Positions 9,206 to 19,614 are shown, counted from the stretch's first letter. The stretch: DNA of 64,000 bases from Caulobacteraceae bacterium (GCA_947475735.1 CANJLQ010000007.1:124001-188000), one strand, 5' to 3'. Notes: a model not told the origin generated them from the letters alone. Numbers and translations: made by a program.

Positions 9206-11305
9206 GTGTCTCTCGAACTGCTCGTCACCCTGGGCGTCTTCGCCCCTCTGCTCGGCGCGGCCGTGGCCGGCTTCTTTGGCCGCCGCATCGGCGACATCCC
9301 GTCTCAGGCGGTCACGACCGGCCTGTTGTTCTTCTCCTGCGCCGTCGCCTGGACGGTGTTCATCCAGTGGACCTGGGGCCATTTGGAGCCCTTCACGGTA
9401 ACGCTCGCGCCCTTCATCAACGTCGGCGATTTCCAGTCGAACTGGGCGATCCGCATCGATGCGCTCAGCGCCGTCATGCTGGTGGTGGTGACGACCGTAT
9501 CGTCGCTCGTGCACCTGTATTCCTGGGGCTACATGGCCGAGGACGACAGCCGGCCGAGGTTCTTCGCCTATCTGTCGCTGTTCACCTTCGCCATGCTGGC
9601 GTTGGTCACCGCCGCCGACTTCATGCAGCTGTTCTTCGGCTGGGAAGGGGTGGGGCTGGCGTCCTATCTGCTGATCGGATTCTGGTTCAAGAAGCCGACG
9701 GCATCCGCCGCCGCCATCAAGGCCTTCGTGGTCAACCGGGTCGGCGATTTCGGCTTCGCGCTGGGCATCATCACCGTCTTCTGGATGTTCGGCACCATCC
9801 AGTTCGCCGAGCTGTTCCCGATTATCGCGGCCCGCCAGGGCGAGGGCTGGGAGTTCCTGGGCTACACCTGGTCCGCTCTGGATCTGGCGGGCGTGCTGCT
9901 GTTCATCGGGGCGATGGGCAAGTCGGCCCAGTTCTTCCTGCACACCTGGCTGCCGGACGCCATGGAGGGCCCGACGCCGGTCTCGGCCCTGATCCACGCC
10001 GCGACCATGGTGACGGCCGGCGTCTACATGGTTTGCCTGCTCAGCCCCATCTACGAGTATGCGCCGACGGCGTCCCTGCTGATCGCCATCACCGGCGGGA
10101 TCACGGCCCTGTTCGCCGCGACGGTCGGCCTGGCCCAGAACGACATCAAGCGGGTCATCGCCTATTCGACCTGTTCGCAGCTGGGCTACATGTTCTTCGC
10201 GGCGGGCGTGGGGGCCTATCAGGCGGCCATGTTCCACCTGTTCACCCACGCCTTCTTCAAGGCCCTGCTGTTCCTGGGCGCCGGCTCGGTGATCCACGGC
10301 ATGCATCACGAGCAGGACATGCGGAAGATGGGCGGGCTGTGGAAGCTGCTGCCCGTCACCTATGCGGTCATGATGATCGGCACCATCGCCATCACCGGCA
10401 TCGGCATCCCGGGCCACGAGTTCAAGTTCGGCTTCGCGGGCTTCTATTCCAAGGACTCGATCCTGGAGAGCGCTTTCGCCGCCGCCGACTACAGCCCCGC
10501 CGGCCTGTTCGTCTTCTTCATCGGCCTCTTCGCCGCCGGCCTGACGGCCTACTATTCGTGGCGTCTGGTGTTCATGACCTTCCACAACAAGCCGGCGTGG
10601 AAGGACCAGCACGGCCAAGACCACGCCCATGACGATCACGCGGCCTCGCACGCCCAGATCGAGACCCACTCCGAGCCTCTTCCGGACGACGGCCACGGCC
10701 AACATGACGACCACGGCCATGGCCATCACGGTCCGCTGAAGCCACACGAGAGCCCGTGGGTGATGCTGGTGCCGCTGCTGCTGTTGTCGGTCGGAGCGAT
10801 CGCGTCGGGCTTCGCCTTCTACGAGTTCTTCGTCGGCCATCACGAGGTCGAGTTCTGGCGCGGGGCGATCTTCACGGGCCCTGAGAACCACGTCATCCAC
10901 GACAGCCACGAGGTCCCGACCTGGGTCCTGTGGGCGCCGCTGGTCGTGTCGTCGATCGGCACCTTCGCCGCCGTCTATTTCTACGTCCTGCGCGAGGGTC
11001 TGGCCCGGCGCATGGCCGAGCGCGGCGGGCCGCTGAACAGCTTCCTGTCCAACAAGTGGTACTTCGACGAGATCTACGACTTCCTGTTCGTGAAGGGGGC
11101 CAAGGCACTCGGCGACCTGTTCTGGAAGGTCGGGGACGTCCGGATCATCGACGGGCTGGGGCCGAACGGGGCCGCCTGGGCCTCGCTGAAGTCCGCCGCG
11201 CGGCTGGGCAAGCTCCAGTCCGGCTATGTCTATCACTATGCGTTCGTGATGCTGCTCGGCGTGGCCGGCCTGCTCGCCTTCGCCATCTACGCCTGGGGTG
11301 CCTGA
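9206..11305 (+). CDS. nuoL: NADH-quinone oxidoreductase subunit L
   Basis: The 699-residue antiporter-like subunit starts at GTG and is longer than the E. coli form (about 613). Key conserved parts are GWEGVGLASYLLIGFW, the KSAQFFLHTWLPDAMEGPTPVSALIHAATMV core (broken helix and lysine), and the long C-terminal lateral helix. The additional length is mostly a hydrophilic loop near residues 470-515 that is extremely rich in His and Asp (HDQHGQDHAHDD-like, DGHGQHDDHGHGHHG). It pumps protons at the distal end of the membrane arm. nuoM follows after three bases. Confidence 0.97.
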   Translation: MSLELLVTLGVFAPLLGAAVAGFFGRRIGDIPSQAVTTGLLFFSCAVAWTVFIQWTWGHLEPFTVTLAPFINVGDFQSNWAIRIDALSAVMLVVVTTVSSLVHLYSWGYMAEDDSRPRFFAYLSLFTFAMLALVTAADFMQLFFGWEGVGLASYLLIGFWFKKPTASAAAIKAFVVNRVGDFGFALGIITVFWMFGTIQFAELFPIIAARQGEGWEFLGYTWSALDLAGVLLFIGAMGKSAQFFLHTWLPDAMEGPTPVSALIHAATMVTAGVYMVCLLSPIYEYAPTASLLIAITGGITALFAATVGLAQNDIKRVIAYSTCSQLGYMFFAAGVGAYQAAMFHLFTHAFFKALLFLGAGSVIHGMHHEQDMRKMGGLWKLLPVTYAVMMIGTIAITGIGIPGHEFKFGFAGFYSKDSILESAFAAADYSPAGLFVFFIGLFAAGLTAYYSWRLVFMTFHNKPAWKDQHGQDHAHDDHAASHAQIETHSEPLPDDGHGQHDDHGHGHHGPLKPHESPWVMLVPLLLLSVGAIASGFAFYEFFVGHHEVEFWRGAIFTGPENHVIHDSHEVPTWVLWAPLVVSSIGTFAAVYFYVLREGLARRMAERGGPLNSFLSNKWYFDEIYDFLFVKGAKALGDLFWKVGDVRIIDGLGPNGAAWASLKSAARLGKLQSGYVYHYAFVMLLGVAGLLAFAIYAWGA

Positions 11306-11308
11306 GTT

Positions 11309-12793
11309 ATGGGTGCGATCCCCAATATCCTGAGCGTCGTCACCTTCCTGCCGCTGGTGGGCGCACTGCTGATCCTGATCGGCCGTTTCGCGTCGAAGAA
11401 CGCGGACGGCCTGGCGCGCTGGATCGCGCTGGGGACGACGCTGGTTACCCTCGCGGTCTCTTGCGTGTTGGTGGCCCAGTTCGATCCGTCCAGCGCCGCC
11501 TATCAGTTCGTGGAACGCTACGTTTGGTTCGCGGGCGCGGAGTACCACCTGGGCGTCGACGGGGTGTCGATCCTGTTCGTGCTGCTGACCGCCTTCCTGA
11601 TGCCGATCTGCATCGCGGCCAGCTGGAAGACGATCGAGACGCGCGTCGTCGACTACATGATCGCCTTCCTGGTGCTCGAGACACTGGTGATCGGCGTCTT
11701 CACGGCGCTGGACCTGTTCCTGTTCTACATCTTCTTCGAGGGCACTCTCGTTCCGATGTTCATAATCATCGGGGTGTGGGGCGGGGCGAACCGGATCTAC
11801 GCGGCCTACAAGTTCTTCCTCTACACCCTGCTCGGGTCCGTCCTGATGCTGCTGGCCATGCTGTGGATGGCCAATGAGGCGGGCACGACCTCGATCCCGG
11901 AGCTGAAGGAATACGCCTTCGGGCCGTGGGCCCAGTCGATCCTGTGGCTGGCCTTCTTCGCCTCCTTCGCGGTGAAGATGCCGATGTGGCCGGTGCACAC
12001 CTGGCTGCCGGACGCCCACGTGCAGGCGCCGACGGCGGGTTCGGTGATCCTGGCCGGCATCCTGCTGAAGCTCGGCGGCTACGGCTTCATCCTGTTCAAT
12101 GTGCCGATGTTCCCGGACGCCTCGGTGCTGTACCGGCCGCTGGTCTTCACCCTGTCGGTGATCGCCATCGCCTACACCTCCCTGGTCGCCTTCCGTCAGA
12201 CCGACATCAAGAAGCTGATCGCCTATTCGTCGGTGGCGCACATGGGCTTCGTGACCATGGGCATCTTCGCCGGCAATGAGCAGGGCATGCAGGGCGCCAT
12301 CTTCCAGATGCTGAGCCACGGCCTGATTTCGGGCGCGCTCTTCCTGTGCGTCGGCGTGGTCTATGACCGGATGCACACGCGAGAGATCGCGTTCTACGGC
12401 GGCCTGACCAGCCGCATGCCCTGGTACGCGGCCATCTTCCTGATGTTCACAATGGCCAACGTCGGCTTGCCCGGAACCTCGGGCTTCATCGGCGAGATGC
12501 TGACGATGACCGGCGTCTATCAGGCTTCGACCTGGGCGGCGTTCGTCGCGGCCACCGGCGTGATCCTGTCGGCGGTCTATGCCCTGACGCTGTATCGCAA
12601 CGTCATGTTCGGCGAGATCATCAACCCGGCGCTGGCGACCATCAAGGACATAGACCTGCGCGAGCTGGCGATCTTCGTTCCGCTTATCATCGGCACCATC
12701 TGGCTGGGCGTGCAGCCCGGCCTGGTGCTGGACTACACCGCCGCCTCCGTCGACGCCGTCGTCGGCGGCTGGCGCCTCGCGACCGGCGGGTGA
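11309..12793 (+). CDS. nuoM: NADH-quinone oxidoreductase subunit M
   Basis: The 494-residue antiporter-like subunit has fourteen predicted helices with the conserved blocks [18 protein letters not shown] (proton-channel glutamate), [20 protein letters not shown], and [16 protein letters not shown]. It is a proton-pumping subunit between NuoL and NuoN. Ordinary length for the family. nuoN starts seven bases after the stop with a purine-rich GAGAGACGA site. Confidence 0.97.
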   Translation: MGAIPNILSVVTFLPLVGALLILIGRFASKNADGLARWIALGTTLVTLAVSCVLVAQFDPSSAAYQFVERYVWFAGAEYHLGVDGVSILFVLLTAFLMPICIAASWKTIETRVVDYMIAFLVLETLVIGVFTALDLFLFYIFFEGTLVPMFIIIGVWGGANRIYAAYKFFLYTLLGSVLMLLAMLWMANEAGTTSIPELKEYAFGPWAQSILWLAFFASFAVKMPMWPVHTWLPDAHVQAPTAGSVILAGILLKLGGYGFILFNVPMFPDASVLYRPLVFTLSVIAIAYTSLVAFRQTDIKKLIAYSSVAHMGFVTMGIFAGNEQGMQGAIFQMLSHGLISGALFLCVGVVYDRMHTREIAFYGGLTSRMPWYAAIFLMFTMANVGLPGTSGFIGEMLTMTGVYQASTWAAFVAATGVILSAVYALTLYRNVMFGEIINPALATIKDIDLRELAIFVPLIIGTIWLGVQPGLVLDYTAASVDAVVGGWRLATGG

Positions 12794-12800
12794 GAGACGA

Positions 12801-14249
12801 ATGACCCCTGACCTGCTCAAGGACCTGAACATCGCGGCCTCCGAGGGCGTGCTCGCGCTCGGCGGTCTGGCGCTGCTGATGGTCGGCGCCTTCGTCGGCG
12901 AGAAGTCGGCGCGGCTGGTGTCGATCCTGGCCGTGGCCGTGCTGATCGCCGCCGCCGCCGTCGCCGCGACCGGCCCGCTGGGCGTCGCCTTCAACGGGGC
13001 CTATGTGGCCGACCCGCTGTCGATCTATGCCAAGGTCGCCATCTATATCGCCTCGGCCGTGGCCGTCGTGCTGGGCGGCGGCTGGATGCAGCGCGAGAAG
13101 ATCGCGCGGTTCGAGTATCCCGTCCTGATCGTGCTAGCCGCCGTCGGCATGGGCATGATGGTGTCGTCCGGCGACCTGATCAGCCTGTATGTCGGCGTCG
13201 AGCTTCACTCGCTGGCGCTCTATGTACTGGCCGCCTATCACCGCGACGACCTGAAGGCGTCCGAAGCCGGGCTGAAGTATTTCGTGCTGGGAGCCCTGTC
13301 GTCGGGCCTGCTGCTGTATGGGGCCAGCCTGATCTACGGCTTCACCGGCTCGATGCGGTTCGACGAGATCGCCGCCTATGCCACCGCCAACCCCGGCGTC
13401 GGCCTGGTGTTCGGCCTGGTGTTCCTGATCTGCGGCCTGGCGTTCAAGGTCTCGGCGGCGCCGTTCCACATGTGGACGCCCGACGTCTACGAGGGCGCGC
13501 CGACGCCGGTCGTGGCCTTCTTCACCACGGCGCCCAAGATGGCCGCCATGGTCCTGTTCGCCCGGGCCCTGTCGGAAGGCTTCATGGAGGCGCACGCCCA
13601 GTGGGCGCAGGTGCTGATCCTGATCTCTCTGGCCAGCTTCGTCGTCGGGGCCTGGGGCGGTCTGGCGCAGAAGGACATCCAGCGGCTGCTGGCCTATTCG
13701 TCGATCGCCAACATCGGCTACGCCATCCTGGGCATCGCGGCGGGCACCGAGGCCGGGCTGCAGGCCATGATCGTGTTCATGACGCTGTACATGATCGACA
13801 CCATGGGCTTCTTCGCCATCCTGCTGTCGCTGAGCCGCAACGGGCGTCCGATCCGGACCATCGCCGATCTTGCGGGGCTGAAAAACGACCGGCCGGTGAC
13901 GGCCATCGCCATCACGGTGCTGTCGCTGTCGGTGCTGGGCATGCCGCCGCTGTCCGGCTTCTGGGGCAAGTACTATGTCTTCGGCGCGGCGGCCTCGGCC
14001 GGCTACTGGATGGTGGCGGCGGCGGGTCTGGTGGCCTCAGTCGTGGCGGCCTTCTACTATCTGCGGATCATCAAGCTGGTGTGGTTCGACGCGGCGCCGG
14101 AAGGCGTGGCCCGGACCGACAGGGCGCCGGTCGAGAGCCAGTGGATCGGCTGGGCCTGCGCGGCTTTCGCTTTCCCGCTGGTGATCGTCGGCCTGACCTG
14201 GCTGGAGCCCGCGACCCGCATCGCCGCCTCGGGCTTCGGGGCGGGGTAG
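12801..14249 (+). CDS. nuoN: NADH-quinone oxidoreductase subunit N
   Basis: The 482-residue ND2-like subunit ends the nuo gene order. It shows the family blocks VGVELHSLALYVLAAYHR, SAAPFHMWTPDVYEGAPTPV, IQRLLAYSSIANIGYAILGI and LSVLGMPPLSGFWGKYYVF. The birA-like gene begins four bases after the stop, so transcription most likely continues. No terminator is visible at this junction. Confidence 0.97.
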   Translation: MTPDLLKDLNIAASEGVLALGGLALLMVGAFVGEKSARLVSILAVAVLIAAAAVAATGPLGVAFNGAYVADPLSIYAKVAIYIASAVAVVLGGGWMQREKIARFEYPVLIVLAAVGMGMMVSSGDLISLYVGVELHSLALYVLAAYHRDDLKASEAGLKYFVLGALSSGLLLYGASLIYGFTGSMRFDEIAAYATANPGVGLVFGLVFLICGLAFKVSAAPFHMWTPDVYEGAPTPVVAFFTTAPKMAAMVLFARALSEGFMEAHAQWAQVLILISLASFVVGAWGGLAQKDIQRLLAYSSIANIGYAILGIAAGTEAGLQAMIVFMTLYMIDTMGFFAILLSLSRNGRPIRTIADLAGLKNDRPVTAIAITVLSLSVLGMPPLSGFWGKYYVFGAAASAGYWMVAAAGLVASVVAAFYYLRIIKLVWFDAAPEGVARTDRAPVESQWIGWACAAFAFPLVIVGLTWLEPATRIAASGFGAG

Positions 14250-14253
14250 GGCG

Positions 14254-15000
14254 GTGATCCCGCCCATCGACCTGCTCGACGAGATCGATTCCACCAACGC
14301 CGAGGCTCGTCGCCGGGCCGAGGCCGGCGACCCCGCCAGCCGCTGGATCGTGGCGCGTCGCCAGACGGCCGGGCGCGGACGACGGGGCCGGGCCTGGGAG
14401 AGCGACACCGGCAATCTGTTCGCGACCCTGACAATGCTGACCCAGAAATCGCCGGCCGAGGCGGCGCAGGTGACGTTTGTCGCGGCGCTCGCCGTCGCCG
14501 ATCTGCTGGAAGCTTTCGCCGCACCGGGCACGGTCAGCATCAAATGGCCCAACGACGTCCTGATCGGCGGCGACAAGGCGGCGGGCATCCTGGTCGGGTC
14601 CGGGGCCCATCCCGCGGGGGGCCTGTGGCTGGCGGTCGGGATCGGCGTCAATCTCGCCCATGCCCCCGAGGGCACCGAGCGTCCGGCGACCAGTCTGAAG
14701 GCGCATCTGCGGAGCGACGTCGCCTATCCGCCCTCGATCGAGGCGGCTGCGGGGGTTCTGGCCGAGGCCTTCGCCGCCTGGCAGACGCGCTGGGACACCC
14801 TGGGCTTCCAGCCCGTGCTGGACGCCTGGACGGCGCGGACCCAGGGGCTGAACGGTCCGTGCGTAGCGCGTCTGGGGCATGAGACGATCAGCGGCGTCGC
14901 CGACGGCGTTGCGCCGGACGGGGCCCTGCGTCTGCGGACGGCCGACGGATCGCTGCGGCTGATCTCCGCCGGCGACGTCTTCTTTGGTGAGGCGGCCTGA
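14254..15000 (+). CDS. birA: biotin--[acetyl-CoA carboxylase] ligase, monofunctional
   Basis: The 248-residue protein activates biotin with ATP and attaches it to the biotin carboxyl carrier protein. The diagnostic [16 protein letters not shown] block (biotinyl-AMP site) is at about residues 31-46, followed by [17 protein letters not shown], where the catalytic Lys and Asp lie. There is no N-terminal winged helix, so it is the catalytic-only class and unlikely to repress transcription. It starts at GTG just after nuoN and its stop overlaps coaX (TGATG). The nuoN-birA-coaX-rnj order is common in alphaproteobacteria. Confidence 0.95.
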   Translation: MIPPIDLLDEIDSTNAEARRRAEAGDPASRWIVARRQTAGRGRRGRAWESDTGNLFATLTMLTQKSPAEAAQVTFVAALAVADLLEAFAAPGTVSIKWPNDVLIGGDKAAGILVGSGAHPAGGLWLAVGIGVNLAHAPEGTERPATSLKAHLRSDVAYPPSIEAAAGVLAEAFAAWQTRWDTLGFQPVLDAWTARTQGLNGPCVARLGHETISGVADGVAPDGALRLRTADGSLRLISAGDVFFGEAA

Positions 15001-15779
15001 TGCTGCTCGCGATCGAACAGGGGAACACCAATACGCTGTTCGCCGTGCATGACGGCGAGAGCTGGATCGCCCAGTGGCGCACGGCGACCGAGGCCAGTCG
15101 GACGGCCGACGAATACGCGGTCTGGCTGACGCAGCTGCTGGCCATGCGGTCGATCGCTCTGACCAGCCTGACCGGCTGCATCATCTCCAGTGTCGTCCCG
15201 CAGTCGATCTTCAACCTGCGGAATCTGGCCCGGCGCTATCTGTCGGTCGAACCTCTGGTGATCGGCGACAATGTCGAGCTCGGCATTCCGGTGCGGATCA
15301 ACAAGCCCAGCGAGGCGGGCGCCGACCGGCTGGTGAACGCTATCGGGGCGCATCTGGTTTATCCCGGCGACCTGATCGTGATCGACAGCGGCACCGCCAC
15401 GACCTTCGACATCATCGCCGCGGACGGGGCCTTCGAGGGCGGGGCGATCGCGCCGGGCATAAATCTCAGCCTCCAGGCCCTTCATGAGGCCGCCGCCATG
15501 CTGCCCCGCATCGCCATCCAGCGCCCCGATCGCGTGATCGGCAAGGACACGGTGTCCAACATGCAGTCGGGAGTCTTCTGGGGCTATGTCGGACTGATCG
15601 AGGGCATGGTGGCGCGCATCAAGACGGAGTGGGCCCGGCCCATGACCGTGGTCGGAACGGGCGGCGTGGCCAGCCTGTTCGAAGGGGCCACAGACAGCAT
15701 CGACCGGTTCGATCCGGACCTGACCATCCGCGGCCTGCTCGAAATCTGGCGGCGGAACACCCATCTGACGGACGCATGA
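15000..15779 (+). CDS. coaX: type III pantothenate kinase
   Basis: The 259-residue enzyme carries out the first step of coenzyme A synthesis. Phosphate-binding motif [11 protein letters not shown] at the N-terminus (family DxGNT; here the first acidic residue is Glu), the [11 protein letters not shown] motif in the middle and [11 protein letters not shown] are diagnostic for the CoaX type, which needs a monovalent cation and is insensitive to CoA feedback. It overlaps birA at the start by one base and the RNase J start at the end (ATGAC). Length is typical. Confidence 0.95.
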   Translation: MLLAIEQGNTNTLFAVHDGESWIAQWRTATEASRTADEYAVWLTQLLAMRSIALTSLTGCIISSVVPQSIFNLRNLARRYLSVEPLVIGDNVELGIPVRINKPSEAGADRLVNAIGAHLVYPGDLIVIDSGTATTFDIIAADGAFEGGAIAPGINLSLQALHEAAAMLPRIAIQRPDRVIGKDTVSNMQSGVFWGYVGLIEGMVARIKTEWARPMTVVGTGGVASLFEGATDSIDRFDPDLTIRGLLEIWRRNTHLTDA

Positions 15780-17455
15780 CAAAGATCAAATCGAACGACG
15801 AACTCGTCTTCCTGCCGCTGGGCGGCTCGGGCGAGGTGGGGATGAACCTCAACTGCTACGGCTATGGCTCCGAAGAGGATCGCCAGTGGATCATCGTCGA
15901 CGTCGGCGTGACCTTCGGCGACCAGTCGACGCCGGGCGTCGACATCATCGTGCCAGACCCCGCCTTTCTGGAGGGCGAGACCATCCGCGGCATTCTGCTG
16001 ACCCACGCGCACGAGGATCACATCGGCGCGCTGGGCTGGCTGTGGAGCCGGATCAAGGCGCCGCTGTACGCCACGCCCTTCACCGCCTTCCTGATCCGCG
16101 AGAAGCTGCGCGACGCCGGCATCCTGAAGGACGTCAAGATCATCGAGGTGCCCATGGGTGGCCACGTCGATCTGGGCCCGTTCTCGGTCGACTTCATCAC
16201 CATGACCCATTCGATCGCCGAGCCGAACGGGTTGAAGATCGCGACGCCGCTGGGCACCGTGTTCCACACCAGCGACTGGAAGCTGGATCCCAACCCCGTC
16301 ATCGGCAAGCCGACCGACATCGCCGCCATCCAGAAGATGGGTGACGAGGGCCTGCTGGCCATGGTCTGTGATTCCACCAACGTCTTCGTCGAGGGCGAGG
16401 CGGGGTCGGAGACCGAGGCGCAGGCGGGGCTGATCGAACTGATCGGCAGCCTCAAGACCGGCAAGATCGCGGTCGGCTGCTTCGCCTCCAATGTCGCCCG
16501 CATGGTCAGTGTGATGAAGGCGGCGGACAAGGCGGGGCGTCGCGTTGCCCTGGCCGGCCGTTCGATGCACCGCATCACGGCAGCGGCCAAGCACGTCGGC
16601 CTGTTCAATGAGTCCAAGGCCATCCTGTCGGAGGACGAGGCCCGCCACTGGCCCGCCGACGAGATTCTGTATCTGTGCACCGGCAGCCAGGGCGAGGACC
16701 GGGCCGCCCTGTCGCGCATCGCCGACGGATCGCACCCCTTCATCAAGCTGGGGGCGGGCGATCACTGCCTATTCTCGTCGCGGGTCATCCCCGGCAATGA
16801 ACTGGCCATCGCCGATCTGCAGGACCGGCTCGCCGACCGGGGCGTGCGCCTCTATACCGAGAAGGATCACCCCGGCATTCACGTCTCCGGCCACCCCTGC
16901 CGTGACGAGATGCGCCAGATGTACGCCTGGGCCCGGCCGCGCATCTCGGTGCCCACCCACGGCATGCGCCGTCACCTGATGGAGCACGCCGCGCTCGCCC
17001 GCGACCTGGGCGTGCCCGAGACGGTGACGCCCCGGAACGGCGACCTGGTGCGCCTGGCCCCCGGCAAGGCGGCCATCATCGACGAGGTGCCCAACGGCCG
17101 CCTCTATGTCGATGGCGGCATGGTGGTGACCGAGAAGGGCGAGGCCCTGCGAGAGCGTCGCCACGCCTCGACCAACGGCGTGCTGGTCGTCAGCTTCGCC
17201 ATGGACAAGCGCGGCAAGATCGTCAGCGACATCGACGTGCGCGGCATCGGCCTGCCGGGCGACGAGGTCACGCCGCTGGGCAATGCGCTGGACGATCTGG
17301 CCGAGCGCGTCGAACAGGCCGTCAACAGCCTGAAGGGCGAGGCGCGCGACGACGACATGGTGGTCGAACAGGCCGTGGCGCGGGTGCTGAAGAAGGCCAG
17401 CCAGCAGATCTGGGATCGCCGTCCGATCGTCGAGACGGTCATCCTGAGGCTGTAG
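15776..17455 (+). CDS. rnj: ribonuclease J family exo/endoribonuclease
   Basis: The 559-residue protein has the metallo-beta-lactamase signature [11 protein letters not shown] at about residues 77-87, further metal ligands in MTHSIAEP, and the beta-CASP domain motifs ending with the HVSGH block ([15 protein letters not shown]). Together these define RNase J, used for 5'-to-3' mRNA decay and rRNA maturation. I chose the ATG overlapping the coaX stop because the protein then begins [17 protein letters not shown], as homologues do. It is in the same operon run as birA and coaX. Confidence 0.95.
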   Translation: MTKIKSNDELVFLPLGGSGEVGMNLNCYGYGSEEDRQWIIVDVGVTFGDQSTPGVDIIVPDPAFLEGETIRGILLTHAHEDHIGALGWLWSRIKAPLYATPFTAFLIREKLRDAGILKDVKIIEVPMGGHVDLGPFSVDFITMTHSIAEPNGLKIATPLGTVFHTSDWKLDPNPVIGKPTDIAAIQKMGDEGLLAMVCDSTNVFVEGEAGSETEAQAGLIELIGSLKTGKIAVGCFASNVARMVSVMKAADKAGRRVALAGRSMHRITAAAKHVGLFNESKAILSEDEARHWPADEILYLCTGSQGEDRAALSRIADGSHPFIKLGAGDHCLFSSRVIPGNELAIADLQDRLADRGVRLYTEKDHPGIHVSGHPCRDEMRQMYAWARPRISVPTHGMRRHLMEHAALARDLGVPETVTPRNGDLVRLAPGKAAIIDEVPNGRLYVDGGMVVTEKGEALRERRHASTNGVLVVSFAMDKRGKIVSDIDVRGIGLPGDEVTPLGNALDDLAERVEQAVNSLKGEARDDDMVVEQAVARVLKKASQQIWDRRPIVETVILRL

Positions 17456-17456
17456 C

Positions 17457-18401
17457 GTGCCGGCGGCCTGGCTCGCCGCGACGCGAAGCCGGGCTCACCG
17501 GCTGCTGAATCGCATCCGCCATGCGCGCCATCCCTTTGCGGGCTGGCAGAAATGGGCGGTGATCGCCGGCGAGGGGCTGGCGGGTTTCGTCGTGTTGTTC
17601 GCGGTGGCCAATCTGACGCTCAGCCTGTCCACCTTTCGGGGCGAGGACCCGGCGCGCCGCATCGCACACGAGCTCGGCGTGCTCTGGTTCTCAACGCCCG
17701 ACGGGCGACCGACCTCCGATGAGGCGTTCGAGGCCATCCACGGGCGCGATCTCGGCGACGATCCCACGGCGGCCGAGATCCGCGCCCACTTCCTGGCTGC
17801 GGCGGAGGGCGGCACCTTCCTGCTGGATCAGGTCATGGTCGACCGGATGGAGGCGATCAACGGCCGGGTCGACGCCGCCGTCCTGCCGCCCGGCGTCTAT
17901 GTCGGGGCTCATGCGCTTGGGCCGGACAAGCCGCCGCTGGTCTGGGTGACCAAATGGCTGGCGCACTATGTGCTATTTCCGCGCCACGCCTATATCCTGG
18001 TGGTTCCCGAGACCGGCCAGGCTTGGGCCTTCTCCGCCAGTCAGGAGGGCAAGTTCCCCGGCGACACCGACAGTCCGAACCGTCTGTCCGCGCGGATCAC
18101 GCCTTACACCGACGCCGCCTATGACTTCCCCAGCTCGGGAGAGGCCCTGCACGAGATGACGATCGTCAGCGACGATCCAGCCGTCGTGGCGGGTGCCCCG
18201 GCGCGATTGACCGAGGCGCGGGATCGGCTGGCGGCGCTGGACCAGCCCTACGGCCTGCTGGCCCCGAACTCCAACACCGTGGTCGGCTGCATCCTGGAGG
18301 AGGCGGGGCTGATGTCGGCCGAGGTGCGACGATCCACCCTGCTGGCCCTCAGGGCTCCAGGCATGGGCGCGGCTTGCCCGGGGGCGGACGAGGGGTCATA
18401 G
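17457..18401 (+). CDS. membrane-anchored protein of unknown function
   Basis: The 314-residue product starts at a GTG two bases after the RNase J stop. It has a basic N-terminus, one hydrophobic helix (about residues 41-62, EGLAGFVVLFAVANLTLSL), then a soluble domain likely outside the cytoplasm. That domain includes RHAYILVVPETGQAW and NSNTVVGCILEEAGL, a His block followed by an Asn/Cys block that faintly recalls the order in permuted NlpC/P60-type peptidases; I would not assign that without a profile search. Methylmalonyl-CoA epimerase follows seven bases later. A real gene by codon use, but function is unknown. Confidence 0.7.
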   Translation: MPAAWLAATRSRAHRLLNRIRHARHPFAGWQKWAVIAGEGLAGFVVLFAVANLTLSLSTFRGEDPARRIAHELGVLWFSTPDGRPTSDEAFEAIHGRDLGDDPTAAEIRAHFLAAAEGGTFLLDQVMVDRMEAINGRVDAAVLPPGVYVGAHALGPDKPPLVWVTKWLAHYVLFPRHAYILVVPETGQAWAFSASQEGKFPGDTDSPNRLSARITPYTDAAYDFPSSGEALHEMTIVSDDPAVVAGAPARLTEARDRLAALDQPYGLLAPNSNTVVGCILEEAGLMSAEVRRSTLLALRAPGMGAACPGADEGS

Positions 18402-18408
18402 CCAGCGC

Positions 18409-18831
18409 ATGATCGGTCTTCTGAACCACATCGGCGTCGCCACGCCGTCCATCGAAGCCAGCGTGCGGATGTATGCGGACCTGCTGGGCGCGACCGACGC
18501 CGGCCAACCGTTCGACCTGCCGGCGCAGGGTGTCCGCGTCTGTTTCATCGACCTGCCCAACAGCCAGATCGAACTGATCGAGCCGCTGGGCGACGACAGC
18601 CCCATAATCGGCTTCCTGGCCAAGAACCCCAAGGGCGGCCAGCACCACGTCTGCTTCGAGGTCGAAGACATCCTGGCCGCACGGGACGCCCTCAGAGCCA
18701 AGGGCGCGACCATCTTGGGCACCGGCGAGCCGCGCATCGGCGCCCATGGCACGCCGATCCTGTTCCTGCATCCCAGGGACATGGGCGGGGTCCTCGTCGA
18801 GCTGATGGAAACCCCCAAGGATCCCCACTGA
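18409..18831 (+). CDS. mce: methylmalonyl-CoA epimerase (VOC family)
   Basis: The 140-residue product is a glyoxalase-fold enzyme interconverting the two methylmalonyl-CoA epimers in propionate breakdown. Metal-binding positions are seen as NHIGVATPS (His), NSQIELIEPLG (Glu), QHHVCFEVED (His), and GVLVELME (Glu). The overall sequence, including HPRDMGGVL, fits the MCE subgroup better than generic VOC proteins. Start overlaps nothing, but the stop is fused to the next gene as TGATG. The propionyl-CoA carboxylase and mutase genes are not in the window. Confidence 0.92.
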   Translation: MIGLLNHIGVATPSIEASVRMYADLLGATDAGQPFDLPAQGVRVCFIDLPNSQIELIEPLGDDSPIIGFLAKNPKGGQHHVCFEVEDILAARDALRAKGATILGTGEPRIGAHGTPILFLHPRDMGGVLVELMETPKDPH

Positions 18832-19094
18832 TGCCCATCGGCCCCGTGACCATGTTCGCCATCTACATCGTCGTCTGGTGGGTCGTGCTGTTCGCCATCC
18901 TGCCGCTGGGCACGTCGTCGGAGACCCACGAGCCGCCGACCGACGGCCGCCAGTGGGGCGCGCCCGACACGCCGAACCTCAAGAAGAAGTTCATCACCAC
19001 CACCTGGGTCGCCCTGATCGTCTGGGTCGGGGTGATGGGCCTGGTCTACATCGGCTGGATGCCGTTGCCAGACCTGGCCCCGCCGGTGCCCTAG
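18831..19094 (+). CDS. DUF1467 family membrane protein
   Basis: The 87-residue protein has two helices (MFAIYIVVWWVVLFAILPLG and TTWVALIVWVGVMGLVYIGW) and the hallmark loop PNLKKKFITTT between them. DUF1467 proteins are short alphaproteobacterial membrane proteins of unknown role that often sit next to methylmalonyl-CoA epimerase or lolCDE-proS genes, as here. It overlaps mce by one base. Its stop codon overlaps the stop codon of the convergent DUF2306 gene (CTAG). Confidence 0.9.
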   Translation: MPIGPVTMFAIYIVVWWVVLFAILPLGTSSETHEPPTDGRQWGAPDTPNLKKKFITTTWVALIVWVGVMGLVYIGWMPLPDLAPPVP

Positions 19095-19612
19095 GCGGCG
19101 ACCGCGGCGCGGCGTCGTCTCCTCACAACTATCCGCGCGATTTCGACCGCGTTCCAGCCCAGCAGCAGGATCAGGAACACCAGCATGACGACACCGTGAG
19201 TCATGCCCACGAGCTGCGGCCCTTCGCGAGTCAGGATCGGCCGCAGCGCGTCGACGCGCAGGAAGACCTCGTTCACCCCACCGCCGATCAGGACGTAGTA
19301 GCTGAGAATCATCGCCGACAGGTGGACGTAGCGCCATCCGCCGTGCCGGCGGATCAGCCGCCCGGCCCCCCAACCAAGCGCGATCAGCACCAGGCACCCG
19401 ATGGCCAGATAGTGCGGAAAGAAGAAGGTGCCCAGGCGATAGACCCCCAGCGCCGTGACGTTCAGCACCACCATGGAGCCCAGATAGGCCCAGCCGACCT
19501 GGCGGTGGCGCAGGGTGCCCTTTCGGGTGCCGAAGACATAGGCGCCGGCGGCGAGGGCGACGAGGCAGGCGACGCTGTGGACCCAGCCCAGGGGAAGCAG
19601 ATCGAGGTCCAT
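19091..19612 (-). CDS. DUF2306 family membrane protein
   Basis: On the minus strand, a 173-residue protein with four or five helices: MDLDLLPLGWVHSVACLVAL, then WAYLGSMVVLNVTALGVY, HYLAIGCLVLIALGWG, and VVMLVFLILLLGWNAVEIARI, with basic ends. The pattern HRQVGWAYLGSMV and the histidine-bearing helices fit DUF2306. Start chosen at ATG 19612 because the frame upstream is the antisense of the next gene. It begins just after the DUF2141 stop, so the two minus-strand genes are probably co-transcribed. Function unknown; heme or redox roles are speculated for similar proteins, not shown here. Confidence 0.8.
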   Translation of the reverse strand: MDLDLLPLGWVHSVACLVALAAGAYVFGTRKGTLRHRQVGWAYLGSMVVLNVTALGVYRLGTFFFPHYLAIGCLVLIALGWGAGRLIRRHGGWRYVHLSAMILSYYVLIGGGVNEVFLRVDALRPILTREGPQLVGMTHGVVMLVFLILLLGWNAVEIARIVVRRRRRAAVAA

Positions 19613-19614
19613 GA

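Noticed and set aside
9053..12994. Very long minus-strand open frame (about 1,313 codons) opposite nuoK-nuoM
   Set aside because: It mirrors the third-position GC bias of the plus-strand nuo genes; its translation is low-complexity, Arg/Gln/Asp/His-rich and matches no family.
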